From Bacteroidia bacterium (GTDB taxonomy: Bacteria; Bacteroidota; Bacteroidia; J057; JADKCL01): DNA of 64,000 bases. Where the stretch lies: contig JACJYV010000003.1 in NCBI GenBank assembly GCA_020635905.1, forward strand, positions 744,001 through 808,000, read 5' to 3'. The notes under the pieces are model-generated. The model saw nothing but the letters and a program-made list of their open reading frames with translations. It was not told where the DNA came from and did no database searches. Each line of letters starts with the position of its first letter. Position 1 is the stretch's first letter. Of this stretch, positions 28,201-36,432 are shown piece by piece. Position numbers and translations under genes: made by a program.

Positions 28201-28353
28201 CTGATTAACCTTACCGGCCAGGTCTTGCGAAACTGGGAACTTCATCAAAATTCCGCAGAATTATCCCTGGAGGGATTGTCAGCTGGTGTTTATTTGCTCA
28301 ATCTGCAAACCATGGATGGCCAGAACCTGACCCGCAAAATTGTGGTTGAGTGA
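22288..28353 (+). CDS. Giant T9SS-exported adhesin with nine Ig-like repeats, PKD and Omp28-like regions
   Basis: A 2021-residue surface protein: signal peptide (about 1-27), a PKD/SprB-like region (about 170-255), HYR-like modules (about 255-490, with repeated D-PPxAICK starts), a SprB repeat with CGYEVSCNGDSSG (about 500-575), then nine tandem repeats (24316-26310; pattern SGL..YC..S....L.G.P.GG.FSG.G). After these come PKD-type domains (about 1350-1510), a MAM/jelly-roll-like domain starting YFRDFENGKSGW, an Omp28-like segment (LFEEFTNN) and a T9SS type A sorting domain (last 75 residues, IWPNPARDLVRVEIS). SprB of Flavobacterium, a gliding adhesin, has similar repeats. As the last gene of the operon it is the probable outermost part of the envelope assembly. 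Confidence 0.9.
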   Translation: MRELNLRNILLLILLATIWPAGRQLWAQVAVNPASLINMCPGGSPVTLSDILITETDSSDFEGGSTGSGFTYVIRPASPNFRFVPGQGLADGGATNLSVDSVWIRADSVKIWYTMAANSPTPDTCRISGLQMIALAPDSSQLLRSGGNSLQPGNGPGDSVNHGILIALTNPVVNLPQDSLLFCPGSSDSIGSGLVVSGGNPPYSYNWSPATFLNNPNIPNPVATPAANQVYVLTVTDDSSCTGTDTLTLYQDNIRPTAICKPDTAFLSAAGSVTITPAQVNNGSADNCSISSLTLSKTTFVCTNKGNNPVSLFVQDNTGLRDTCTAIVTVLDTLPPTAICKDVTTYLNASGTTFITAGMANNNSSDVCGISSLSLKKSNFNCTNVGISSDTLTLGDPSGNTGKCGFFVTVIDTFPPAFTFCPADTFLLTDSAHPQIPVSWATPTASDACGIDSLKSNFQPGDTFAIGTTPVVYVALDPSGNSDTCSFTVTVASTALAITLHKITDVCGYEVSCNGDSSGIAWVKVTGGVIPYQYLWSDPVAQTTDTAVGLAAGNYAVQVTDANGDFLIGFVTLGQPAALSAGGIGPDQTICPGKLPSNLVNVVSPSGGPCIRFRQWQVSTDTLSWTDIPGATGLTYTPVDTPLVTTWYRRAVWAGTCDTVYSNFVQISLYPEVNPTISGLDGVYCESSPRDTLTGSPAGGTLSGPGISGIYLYPNLAGVGNHSVTYTYTAPGGCIFDTLMPFVVHALPTVTLSGLQTDYCVNSPDTVLTGLPAGGTFFGTGMTDSLFQPGVGPTGSRTIKYIVTNSNGCTDSASAITQVHALPVVNFFNLQNRYCQFETGDTLAGYPTGGTFAGTGISGNYFSPDSVGTHAILYTYTDGNFCSNSKSRNVIVDTLPDVSFVGLGTFYTPQDPPVQLQGNHPGGSFSGPGVATGTFYPSIVPLGANSLVYSFSDSHGCSGTDTAIVVVDTTLISGLADEYCENSDSSILVGSPYDPQGFFSGPGIVGDTFFPAIATPGTYTIYYHFRDSSLGWDSISQQVVVNDTTPVSIQGLNSSYCQNSPPDSLSSNQSGGFFSGPGMNQNVFYPAVAGPGQTSILYTFTNGDGCTSQALAQVTVYSPTKDTLSGLDSAYCTNSGPVTMIGSPPGGIFSGNGVSGNTFSPANQGGQNNLPLIYHFIDSNSCHSYDTVRVTVHNIPTVVFSPISSQYCHFSTPVNLSVSPMGGNFTRDTVPIGSVFYPSQVPGPLPKNVILTYTYQDTTTQCVNSASIQTQVVANPQASFSGLAGNYCINASQVSLSGAPAGGSFSGNGVSGSNFLPSLAQPGFHDISYFYTDVNGCRDTATQIVRIDTLPTVSFSVIDTCENKPTLFTDLSTVPPTDTISSWNWFMDNLVVSLASTAYHSFQTPGDFNVSLTVTTNYGCSNQYSRFVHIGAEPQVAFHWTNICQDDNTVFHDDSQVALDNPVAWNWEYGDSSTGTGQTSTHAYQTSGNFPVLLQVTTDKGCIGGFTDTISILPTLSDNVFPYFRDFENGKSGWEAGGEANSSWQFGQPSGDISGAFSGVNAWVTNLNGDYNDNEQSTVLSPCFNFSKLDRPMVSFQYIDLTQETGDGVVLQASVDGGLTWEVVGDLDEGVNWYNKDGIQGDPGGQGFNPVGWSNSSGSWIPARHKLDAYKGQLGVRFRFALGSNASSTTAGFAFDDFQIRERNKTLLFEEFTNNSDPTCFQSNPGIYNLINANQFDVKGIFYHTISKAGTPADPMNLQNPADVSGREIFYGFNTPPWAALDGNYHQGPITDFNQDLIDLRTLDDAIFLIDTLDLVQNGNLLTAMTQFRYVADTNSTADVQLQMAVIERKVGGFTAANGETNFEWVMKKMLPDAGGTLYTATWQPGTTKSATYTWDVTGHTIYDPSQLELVVFLQNKNTREVYQTAYSGPQLITASEPGPAPAEPQLLIWPNPARDLVRVEISEGILSHATLINLTGQVLRNWELHQNSAELSLEGLSAGVYLLNLQTMDGQNLTRKIVVE
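24316..26310 (+). repeat. Nine tandem repeats of about 70 residues inside the adhesin
   Basis: Each unit starts with a [IFL]xGL....YC motif (the Tyr-Cys is lost in unit 4), continues with a GGxFSGxG turn, a FxP pair and a final strand before an NGC motif. Units differ clearly from one another at the DNA level, so this is old duplication, not recent expansion. Confidence 0.8.
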
Positions 28354-28379
28354 GAAACAAAATAATGGCTTAATTGGGA

Positions 28380-31300
28380 TCAGATTCCCGCTTCAGGAAA
28401 ATGCCCGATCCACTGCCTGACCAGGCGGGGGCTGTTGAGCATCAGGTTGAGAAATTCATACTTTTCCCCCATCAACACCACGGAGGATTGGGCAGCCCGG
28501 AATTTGGGTCGGGCGTTTCCACCCCCAAAGAAATAGTCATTGGCTCCAAAATATCGTCCCTGAAGCTCAATTTCGCCCGAAATCACCCAAACAATCCTTT
28601 CTTCCCGTCCTGAGAAAACGAAAACCTCATCCTCGCCCAAATTCCAGCCTTTGAGAATTTCAGAAACAGGGATCAGGTGGGAGGAATGAACCTGTTGAAA
28701 AACGGGGATTTTGGCCAGCATTCTCATCCTTTTGAACTGGGTAAATTCCTCCTGAGTGGGATCATGCTCGAGAACCTTCAGCCTGCGGAGATTTTCAGCA
28801 GGAATTCGATGTAAAAGGTCTTCCAAAGTGACCGGATTGCGCATTTTCAAAACCTGCCAGGCATTTTCGAAAAGGAGGGCCGCAGGATGGAACAAAGCCG
28901 CAGATATTTCGCCCGGAAATTGTACGGACCGTTTGCCAAGCAAGGAAATGGCCATGGACTTCAGCCAGTCATTGGTAACCAGAAAATCGTGGTTCACAAT
29001 GTCGCGCAGGCGGTCGGTTGGATTCAATTCGCCCTGAGGAAACTGACCGGCAATATTGGCTACCCGCTGGGCCTCGGGAATATCCTCAAAAAGGGGCAAA
29101 ATCCAGGGTTTGATCTCCTCAGCCAGCAAATTATCCAGCAATTCAAGGGCAAACATATTCTCTGACGAAGTGCTGTTTTCGGACAAATTTTCACGAATAA
29201 CCCCCAGAGAATCAGGATTATACAAAAATCCCAACAGGTTAATAATTGCCTCGCGGTATTTAATTTCCTCCTCATGCAGCCAGAAAAGCAAATCCGAGCA
29301 ATCCTCCTCGTCCTGCAGATCGGCCAGGCAGGCCAGAATCCAGGTGAGATTACGGCAGAAATCCTGAACCTTTTGCCTGATCAAATGGATGTCGCCACCC
29401 TGTGCTGTGAAACGCAGTTGAACCAGCAGGCGAATCACCGCATGCTGGATGCGAAGGTCGTGAAAATTGAGCCTTTTCAGCAGCAAAGCCAGAGCAGCCG
29501 GACTGTTGATCCGGGCATACACCTCCACCACCCGAATGTGCAGGGTCACAGAATAGTCCTTGCGCAACATTCCTTCCAGGTTTTCCAGAATTGCATTACC
29601 AAAGCGGGGCGCTACCGAGGCGCAAGCCACCATGTGCAGATTGCTTTTCATGGTTTCAGTAAAAACCGAGCGAATGCTCTCGCGGTTCCAGTCAGGCGCC
29701 AGCAAAATGGCGGCATTGCGCAGGGTCTCAGAAGGCGAACGCAGCATGCGCTGAACAATGGAAAGGTGGTTGGGGTCAGGTTTGGTAAAAAGAATGTATA
29801 ATAATTCATCCCAATCCGAAGGATCTGTGGAATCCAGCAAATCTTCAGGACTTTTGCCCGAAAGAGACCGATGGGTAAGTTTTTCCAGCAAAGATTCTCC
29901 CAATTCCCGTTCCTCTTCGCTGCGGGAATTGCGAATCACCATTTTCAAAGCAGATATCAACTCTGGATTTCCATAAACCCCGTGTAAGCGGGTCAGGGTT
30001 TCCTGCCGAATGGTAAGATCCCAATCGCGTAGCATTTGGGGCGCATGAGCCCGAAATTCAGAAGGGGACAGATCGTTCAGCAGCCGCATGGCTATCAGGC
30101 GCCGCCTTTGGTCATCGTCCTGTAGGATGGAAATCATTACTTCAAGGCCATCCGTGGCAAAAGAATGGGTATCCGTTTCGCGTTTACTACCCAGGAGCGC
30201 TTCCTGTAATTTGCCTTTATAACCACCCGCAAGATGTACGGCAACCATGGCCCAGGCAGCCAGCAAGGGCACAAAAACAAAGATAAAGCCCATCAGGTTG
30301 GTGGAATTGTCACGGGTAAAAAAATAATTCACCAGCATCAGAAACAAGGCCGAAAGAATGGTTCCCAATTGCCTCACCATACCCTCCACCAGAGTTTGGA
30401 CTGAGCCCTTTATGCGCTGGGGGAGAGAATGATAAACCAACCTGAATGAAGGCAAAGTCACCGTTTTGCGCAAAACCTCATCAAACAGACGGTTCAGGGC
30501 CAAAAAAAGAAAAACCATCACTGGCAACCCAGGCACCAACCAGCCAAAAACCAGAGCCAAAACCAGTGCTCCAAACATGGCCAGGGGCTGAATTCCAAGC
30601 GAAAAACGAATTCCAAACTGCTTTACCAGCCTTCCTGAAACCAGGGACATGACCAACTCGGCCAGGTTGCTGAAGCCAAAGAATATCCCAAAAAAGGTAA
30701 CAATGTAGGCCTGCTGCTCTGCTTCAGACTTTTCCAGGGAAAGCTCCTTGATGCCACCCATAAAGCCAAAATCAGCAAAATACTGCACCAGGGTGGAAAG
30801 GAGCATGCCTATCGCAATGAAAAGGATATACTTATTGCTGAGCAGGCTGAAGGAATTCTGGGTCGAATTTTGCTCACTTCCCTCCTCAGCCAGGGAATGG
30901 TTTTGCAGGAAACTATCCTTGAATCTGGCAAACACAAAAACCAGCAAAATCAGGATCAGAACCAGCCCGCCAAGGGAAATCCAAAGCAGGTAATAGGGAT
31001 CGGGCAACATGGTCAGCAACCAGGAAAGGGAGAAGTTTCCAATGATGGCTGCTGAAACCTCACCTGCGTTGACCAAAGGTAAAAGGCGTTTGCTTTGTCT
31101 GAGATTGAACATTTCACCAGAAACCAGGGAAAATTCCAACCCAACCAGGGACATTACAGGTGCAAAAAGCACAAACATGCCAAAAGGCAGGTAACGGCGC
31201 ATCAGGTTCTCTGGCTCAGCATATTCATGAACCACTAAAAATGCCAGAATCACCCCCAGGAGAATGGCATAGGTCCCAAAAGCCAGGATTTTGACGTGGG

Positions 31301-31535
31301 CCCGCTTCTGAACGAATGAAAAAATATTGGTGGCCACCAACCCGATCCCACCACCCAGGAGGTAGGCCATGGGCAAACCTTCATTGCCGTATTCTGCGAC
31401 GAAAAGCGAAACAGCCAGCACATTATAGAAGGCCAGAAAAATGCCAATAAAAAAAGCATGCATGAACAAATACCTGAACGGATCATAATCCTCAGGCTGC
31501 ATGCTGTCCATACCAATCAACAATCTTTTCAGCAT
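28380..31535 (-). CDS. ATP/ADP-translocase-like membrane protein with HEAT repeats and cyclic-nucleotide-binding-like domain
   Basis: A 1051-residue protein with three parts. Residues 1-440 hold about 12 transmembrane helices in an MFS-like fold recalling the TLC/NTT nucleotide transporters (FLAFYNVLAVSLFVAEYG, GMFVLFAPVMSLVGLE). Residues 445-920 are HEAT-like helical repeats (RLIAMRLLNDLSPSEFR, then many LL.RL pairs). Residues 925-1045 resemble a cNMP-binding domain (MLAKIPVFQQV, then FVFSGREERIVWVISGEIEL). The phosphate-binding cassette is only partly kept: FGG and FRAA are present, but the usual Glu is missing, so cAMP binding is uncertain. The substrate is unknown. An adenylate cyclase encoded at 3005-8110 could be a functional link. 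Convergent with the adhesin gene (26 bp). Confidence 0.75.
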   Translation of the reverse strand: MLKRLLIGMDSMQPEDYDPFRYLFMHAFFIGIFLAFYNVLAVSLFVAEYGNEGLPMAYLLGGGIGLVATNIFSFVQKRAHVKILAFGTYAILLGVILAFLVVHEYAEPENLMRRYLPFGMFVLFAPVMSLVGLEFSLVSGEMFNLRQSKRLLPLVNAGEVSAAIIGNFSLSWLLTMLPDPYYLLWISLGGLVLILILLVFVFARFKDSFLQNHSLAEEGSEQNSTQNSFSLLSNKYILFIAIGMLLSTLVQYFADFGFMGGIKELSLEKSEAEQQAYIVTFFGIFFGFSNLAELVMSLVSGRLVKQFGIRFSLGIQPLAMFGALVLALVFGWLVPGLPVMVFLFLALNRLFDEVLRKTVTLPSFRLVYHSLPQRIKGSVQTLVEGMVRQLGTILSALFLMLVNYFFTRDNSTNLMGFIFVFVPLLAAWAMVAVHLAGGYKGKLQEALLGSKRETDTHSFATDGLEVMISILQDDDQRRRLIAMRLLNDLSPSEFRAHAPQMLRDWDLTIRQETLTRLHGVYGNPELISALKMVIRNSRSEEERELGESLLEKLTHRSLSGKSPEDLLDSTDPSDWDELLYILFTKPDPNHLSIVQRMLRSPSETLRNAAILLAPDWNRESIRSVFTETMKSNLHMVACASVAPRFGNAILENLEGMLRKDYSVTLHIRVVEVYARINSPAALALLLKRLNFHDLRIQHAVIRLLVQLRFTAQGGDIHLIRQKVQDFCRNLTWILACLADLQDEEDCSDLLFWLHEEEIKYREAIINLLGFLYNPDSLGVIRENLSENSTSSENMFALELLDNLLAEEIKPWILPLFEDIPEAQRVANIAGQFPQGELNPTDRLRDIVNHDFLVTNDWLKSMAISLLGKRSVQFPGEISAALFHPAALLFENAWQVLKMRNPVTLEDLLHRIPAENLRRLKVLEHDPTQEEFTQFKRMRMLAKIPVFQQVHSSHLIPVSEILKGWNLGEDEVFVFSGREERIVWVISGEIELQGRYFGANDYFFGGGNARPKFRAAQSSVVLMGEKYEFLNLMLNSPRLVRQWIGHFPEAGI

Positions 31536-31702
31536 CGTGCTTCGTTCCCGCCAAGGGATACGAAAGATAAGGAATCCTTGCGTTTTCGGGTAATTTTCAG
31601 GGAAAATGAATTCCTCACCCTAAATCAGGTTCATTCTTTAAAATTTAAGCATGCAAAACAACCAACCCGAACTTCGGGATACTCAGCAACGAATTGAACG
31701 TC

Positions 31703-32398
31703 TCAGCCAGGTTGCGCCTGGGCCGTCTTAGCCTGGTTTTCCATCAATTCAATGCGCCCGTCAATGATCTTTTCAATTTCCTCCACTACTTCTGAAGGAA
31801 TTTTGACCGGGGCCTGAGAAATCACCCCTGATTCCACCAGGGTACGGTATTTTTCAATCGCGGCAGATGACTCCTCATTCCATTCTCCTGACTCCTTCAA
31901 AACGTCGATCACAATCAGATTGTGCTGACAGACTTCAGGCGTATTTTTCATGAAACTGGGTTGAAAAAAGGCTGTTTTCATGGCCTGCCAAAAGTCAGGG
32001 GTATTTGTACCCAGACTGAACTGCCGCTGCAATTCGGCCAGGGCATTGGGGGCATTTTCCCACTCTTTCTTTTCCACCCTGCGACTCAGTAAAATCAATC
32101 CCCCAAAAATGCCTGCCCCAATTACCACCATACCCACAGGACCAATCCAACCCCATTTTCCGTAGGAAACAAACCCCGTTCCCAGAAGGCCAAACAGCCA
32201 CATAGGCAACCAGAAAAGTCGCCCTTTCAGGCCGACAGTTTCAGAAATGACAGAAACAATGGTACCAATGATCAGCATCAGAAATACATTATTTCCGTCT
32301 GTATTGAGCCATGAATCAGGGATGAGCAAGGAAACCAGCCAGTAAACCAGCCCAATCAGCGCGGCCACGATTACCGCAGGAATATTGAATACGATCAT
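31703..32398 (-). CDS. Uncharacterised membrane protein with soluble C-terminal half
   Basis: A 231-residue protein with about four transmembrane helices in the first 105 residues (IPAVIVAALIGLVYWLVSLL, NVFLMLIIGTIVSVIS, LFWLPMWLFGLLGTGF, IGPVGMVVIGAGIFGGLILL), then a helical soluble part (about 110-231) rich in Glu and Lys. No family was recognised. It lies 167 bp upstream of the transporter-like gene on the same strand. No convincing promoter was seen. Confidence 0.7.
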   Translation of the reverse strand: MIVFNIPAVIVAALIGLVYWLVSLLIPDSWLNTDGNNVFLMLIIGTIVSVISETVGLKGRLFWLPMWLFGLLGTGFVSYGKWGWIGPVGMVVIGAGIFGGLILLSRRVEKKEWENAPNALAELQRQFSLGTNTPDFWQAMKTAFFQPSFMKNTPEVCQHNLIVIDVLKESGEWNEESSAAIEKYRTLVESGVISQAPVKIPSEVVEEIEKIIDGRIELMENQAKTAQAQPG

Positions 32399-32674
32399 AA
32401 TTGAAAATCAGGTCTTAAACAGGATTATTAAACAGGTAAATGCACGTGGCAAGATAGAAAGCCCCTCACAAAAAGCAAATACCTATGACCGTGAGTAAAG
32501 AAATAATTTCCTTTTTTCGCTAAAACATGTCCAGATGCTGGATAGGAATTGATCCTGGCCGATCACTTTGCCGACTTTCCGCAATTTTTCAATTGAATTA
32601 ACCTTGATTTTCCAAAACAAATGGGCAAATTGAAGCAGGAAACAGAATTTCTTTTCAATCTGTCTGTATAACCA

Positions 32675-35600
32675 ATGAGCAAACATCTCTTTATAACGGG
32701 TTTTGCATGGTGGCTGATCACCTGTACCCTGTTTGCTCAACAGCCTCGTTTTCTGCACTATACCACAGAAAATGGGCTTCCTTCCAACGTGGTGTATAAA
32801 ATCCGGCCTTCGACCGGGGGTTACCTGTGGTTTTGCACCCCACTGGGAGTTTGCCGCTACGACGGCCACAAATTCAAGAATTTTGGCCTCAAAGATGGCC
32901 TGCCCAGCCTTGAAATCCTGGACCTTTTCGAAGACAGCCAGGGTAGAATGTGGTTTCTGAGCTTTACCGGGCAGCTTTCATTTTACCACGACGAACACAT
33001 TCACAACCAGAATACCACCCCCTTTCTCGCCAAAGCCAGCCAAAATTCCATCATCAGTCAGATTTATGAAGACAAAAAAGGCCGAATCTGGCTTGGCACC
33101 CTGAAAAACGGGCTGATCATGATCGAAGGAGAAAATGTGGTCAACTTCATAGGTCCTGCCTCAGAAGGAATCAGCTCAGTGGGATTTGTAACCCAGATCG
33201 ACGGAATGATGCATATTTTTGGCACAAATATTCCTCCTCTGGGCGATATTCCCGCTCAATTTCACCCCACCAGGAACTATTTTTCCGCTCAACTGACACG
33301 GGATGAGAACGGCCATGTCTTTTATTTCAGCCCTGAAGAGGGAGTCAAAGAACTGGCCCGGGAAGATTTTGACGAAAGAGCACCCGGACCTGAGAGTTTG
33401 TATCCCTCTGTATCCTTTTTTGCTGCTGATCCAAAAGGAAATTACTGGGTGGGAACCTTCAATGAAGGCGCATTTTTACTGGAAACGAATGGGAACGGGG
33501 GATTTAAGAAGCGGCAAACCCTGTTACCTGGTAAAAGCATTTCCTCCATTCGCCTCGATTTTGAAGGAGGAATCTGGATGTCCACCCTGGACGAAGGCCT
33601 TTTTTACCTGCCCCGCAAGGAAATTCTTTCCTACACTGCCCGCACCTTTCCCGGATTTCCCGAGGTGCAATTCCTCAATTGTTTCAGCAAAAGAGGAGAC
33701 AAAATCTACTTTTCAGACCGCATTGGCAACCTTTTCGAGCTCACAGATCAGCGGGTAACCCGATTTCTGACCCAAACCACCCAGGGGTTTCGCAATCCCA
33801 AAGAAATGCAGATCGTGGGGGATTATCTGTGGTTTGCCCACAACTGGGGAGTGCAGGCCATCAACCTGAAAACCCTGCCTTCAGGAGGGCTGGTTTCCAT
33901 ATTGCCGGGCAAAATCAACCCCTTTCAGGCTGGGTATGGCCTGTTACACGACCAAAACCAGCTTTGCCTGACCCTGGGTGCGACCAAATCCATGGACGTC
34001 ATGCCCGACGGCAGGGTGGCAATTGGTACAGCCAGCGGGTTGAAAATCGTGGAAAATCCCTTTACCGCGGCCAATTATGACGAACTGATCGTCAAAACGG
34101 CGGGACCTGGCTGGGTTTCTGATGCCTGGGTGGCCAAAGATGGCAGCATTTGGTATGCAGCACGGGAAGGCCTTTTTCACTGGACGGGGGACAGCGCCAT
34201 TTTTCCTGAAAAAATCAACCAGGCCATTCGCACCCAGATCAATCACATTACAGGATTTCCTGACGGAACCCTGGCCCTGGCCAGTTCTGGTCTGGGCATG
34301 TATCTGATTGATGGCGAAAAAGTCTCTCTGATTGACGAAACCCATGGACTGAGCAGCAATGTTTGCAAAAAGGCCCTGGTGGACCAGAAAGGCAGATTAT
34401 GGGTAGGCACCAATCAGGGGCTGAATATCATTGAATTTAAGGATGGTGCAAGGGAAAATTTCGAAATAAAAAAGCTCTCTGTACGTGACGGATTGGTGGA
34501 AAATGAGGTCAACGACCTGTTTGTGGAGGGAGATTTGGCCTGGATTGCCACCAATCAGGGCTTTTCCAAATTCAATTTTCAGGAAATTGAAACCCACAAA
34601 ACGCCCCCCATTATCCACATCAGCGGGCTCAGTTTTGCCGGCCAGGATACCCTGATTCAGGATTATTACGAACTGGATTACCATCAGAACCAAATGGAAA
34701 TCAGTTTTACGGGTATCACCTTCCGCGATCCAGAGCACCTGCGTTACCAGTACCGCTGGACAGGACAGGATTCAGCCTGGCAAATAAGTCCCCTGCCCGG
34801 ACTGAGCCGCGAAAATATTCCTGCGGGCAAGCACACCCTGGAGGTTAGAGCAGTCAATGGAATTGGGAATTACAGCCCTGTGCCTGCGACCATTTCCTTT
34901 TTTATTCATCCCCCTTTCTGGAGACGGCCCATTTTCATTTTTTCCGTGGTGGTGGTGCTTGGGTTGCTGGTGATTTCGTTTATTCGCCTTCGAACCCAAC
35001 AACTTGAGCGGGCCCGCCATAACCTGACCCGCAAGGTCAGGGAAAGGACCCTGGCCCTGGAAAATGCCAACCAGGAAGCATTGCAGCAAAACAAAAAGCT
35101 GGAAGAAGCCAACACCTCCATTTTGGCCCAGAAAGAAAGCCTGGAACGGGCCCAAGCCGAAATTTTACGGCAGAAAGAGCTGGCTGAAGCGGGTGCCCGC
35201 GCCAAATCAGAATTTCTGGCGACCATGAGCCACGAAATCCGCACCCCGCTCAACGGGGTGTTGGGCATGGCCCAGTTGCTGGCTCAAACCCAACTCAATC
35301 CCGAGCAATTTCGCTTTTTGCACAATATTGAGCTCAGTGGACGCAATCTCCTTTCTCTGATCAACGACATTCTCGATTTTTCCAAAATCGACGCAGGTCA
35401 GCTTGAACTGGAAAATATCCCCGTCCGTCTGGCTGATTGTGCGCGGGAAGTGAGGGAAATTTTTGCCTTTGAAGCGCGGGAAAAAGGCCTTCAACTTGAA
35501 TTAATATCTGATCCTGCGGAACCTGTGGTGATGGGAGATTGCACCCGCATCAAGCAGGTCATGATAAATCTGGTGGGAAATGCGATCAAATTTACCCGCG

Positions 35601-36319
35601 AAGGCTCAGTAACCCTCGCCATTGAGGTGGAAAAACGGGAACAAAATCTGGTCACCCTGGTCGTGTCTGTGCGGGATACGGGCATTGGAATTCCAGCCGA
35701 TAAACTGGGCGAATTATTCCAGAGTTTTTCTCAGGTTGACGCCTCCACCACCCGCAAATACGGGGGCACAGGTCTGGGACTGGCCATTTGCCGCAAAATT
35801 TGCGAAGCAATGAACGGCACCATCTGGGTGGAAAGTGAGGAGCACAAAGGCTCAGTTTTCCACTTTCGCCTGACCCTGCCCGAAGCTCCCCATGAGACCG
35901 AATCTGCCGAAGGAATGCCCTTGCTGCGGCAGGATTCGCCAGAAAAGAAAGGAAAAAACCTGCAGGTTCTGATTGCAGAAGATAATGAAGTCAACCAAAT
36001 GGTAGCTGAAGAAATGTTGAAACGGCTTGGCTACAGGTTCTTTACGGTGGAAAATGGCAAAAAAGCCGTGGATGAGGCCCTAACGGGCAGATTTGGAGTC
36101 ATATTTATGGACATGCGTATGCCTGAAATGGACGGATTGGAAGCCACCCGCCAAATCAGGGCCGCCCAAAGTCTGGAAAAACAACCCGTCATTTATGCCA
36201 TGACCGCCAACGTACGACCCGAGGACCGTGAAGATTGCCTCAAGGCAGGGATGGATGGATTTATCAGCAAGCCCTTCAAGATCAATGAAGTGGAAGAATT
36301 GCTGGGAAATCTGGATTAA
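32675..36319 (+). CDS. Hybrid two-component sensor: propeller sensor, histidine kinase and receiver
   Basis: A 1214-residue inner-membrane sensor with a signal peptide (about 1-20), a periplasmic sensor of two-component regulator propeller repeats (about 22-640; TTENGLPSNVVY, DSQGRMWF, KGRIWLGT), a Y_Y_Y-type domain (about 650-745), one transmembrane helix (about 748-770), a coiled coil, HisKA with phospho-acceptor H853 in MSHEIRTPLNG, HATPase with DTGIGIP and GGTGLGLAI, and a receiver with phospho-acceptor D1146 in FMDMRMPEMDG. It resembles the Bacteroides hybrid sensors but ends after the receiver without an AraC output domain. The output must therefore be another protein, possibly reached by a phosphorelay. 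The sensed ligand is unknown. Confidence 0.92.
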   Translation: MSKHLFITGFAWWLITCTLFAQQPRFLHYTTENGLPSNVVYKIRPSTGGYLWFCTPLGVCRYDGHKFKNFGLKDGLPSLEILDLFEDSQGRMWFLSFTGQLSFYHDEHIHNQNTTPFLAKASQNSIISQIYEDKKGRIWLGTLKNGLIMIEGENVVNFIGPASEGISSVGFVTQIDGMMHIFGTNIPPLGDIPAQFHPTRNYFSAQLTRDENGHVFYFSPEEGVKELAREDFDERAPGPESLYPSVSFFAADPKGNYWVGTFNEGAFLLETNGNGGFKKRQTLLPGKSISSIRLDFEGGIWMSTLDEGLFYLPRKEILSYTARTFPGFPEVQFLNCFSKRGDKIYFSDRIGNLFELTDQRVTRFLTQTTQGFRNPKEMQIVGDYLWFAHNWGVQAINLKTLPSGGLVSILPGKINPFQAGYGLLHDQNQLCLTLGATKSMDVMPDGRVAIGTASGLKIVENPFTAANYDELIVKTAGPGWVSDAWVAKDGSIWYAAREGLFHWTGDSAIFPEKINQAIRTQINHITGFPDGTLALASSGLGMYLIDGEKVSLIDETHGLSSNVCKKALVDQKGRLWVGTNQGLNIIEFKDGARENFEIKKLSVRDGLVENEVNDLFVEGDLAWIATNQGFSKFNFQEIETHKTPPIIHISGLSFAGQDTLIQDYYELDYHQNQMEISFTGITFRDPEHLRYQYRWTGQDSAWQISPLPGLSRENIPAGKHTLEVRAVNGIGNYSPVPATISFFIHPPFWRRPIFIFSVVVVLGLLVISFIRLRTQQLERARHNLTRKVRERTLALENANQEALQQNKKLEEANTSILAQKESLERAQAEILRQKELAEAGARAKSEFLATMSHEIRTPLNGVLGMAQLLAQTQLNPEQFRFLHNIELSGRNLLSLINDILDFSKIDAGQLELENIPVRLADCAREVREIFAFEAREKGLQLELISDPAEPVVMGDCTRIKQVMINLVGNAIKFTREGSVTLAIEVEKREQNLVTLVVSVRDTGIGIPADKLGELFQSFSQVDASTTRKYGGTGLGLAICRKICEAMNGTIWVESEEHKGSVFHFRLTLPEAPHETESAEGMPLLRQDSPEKKGKNLQVLIAEDNEVNQMVAEEMLKRLGYRFFTVENGKKAVDEALTGRFGVIFMDMRMPEMDGLEATRQIRAAQSLEKQPVIYAMTANVRPEDREDCLKAGMDGFISKPFKINEVEELLGNLD

Positions 36320-36432
36320 ATTTTGCGAAAGCCTGCTCGTTTGCAGATTTGAACAGAAAATTTTGAATCGGGGATCATGGTCCTTTTAATGGATTTTTCT
36401 TACATTTAAGCTATCCACAACAACTATTGTTG

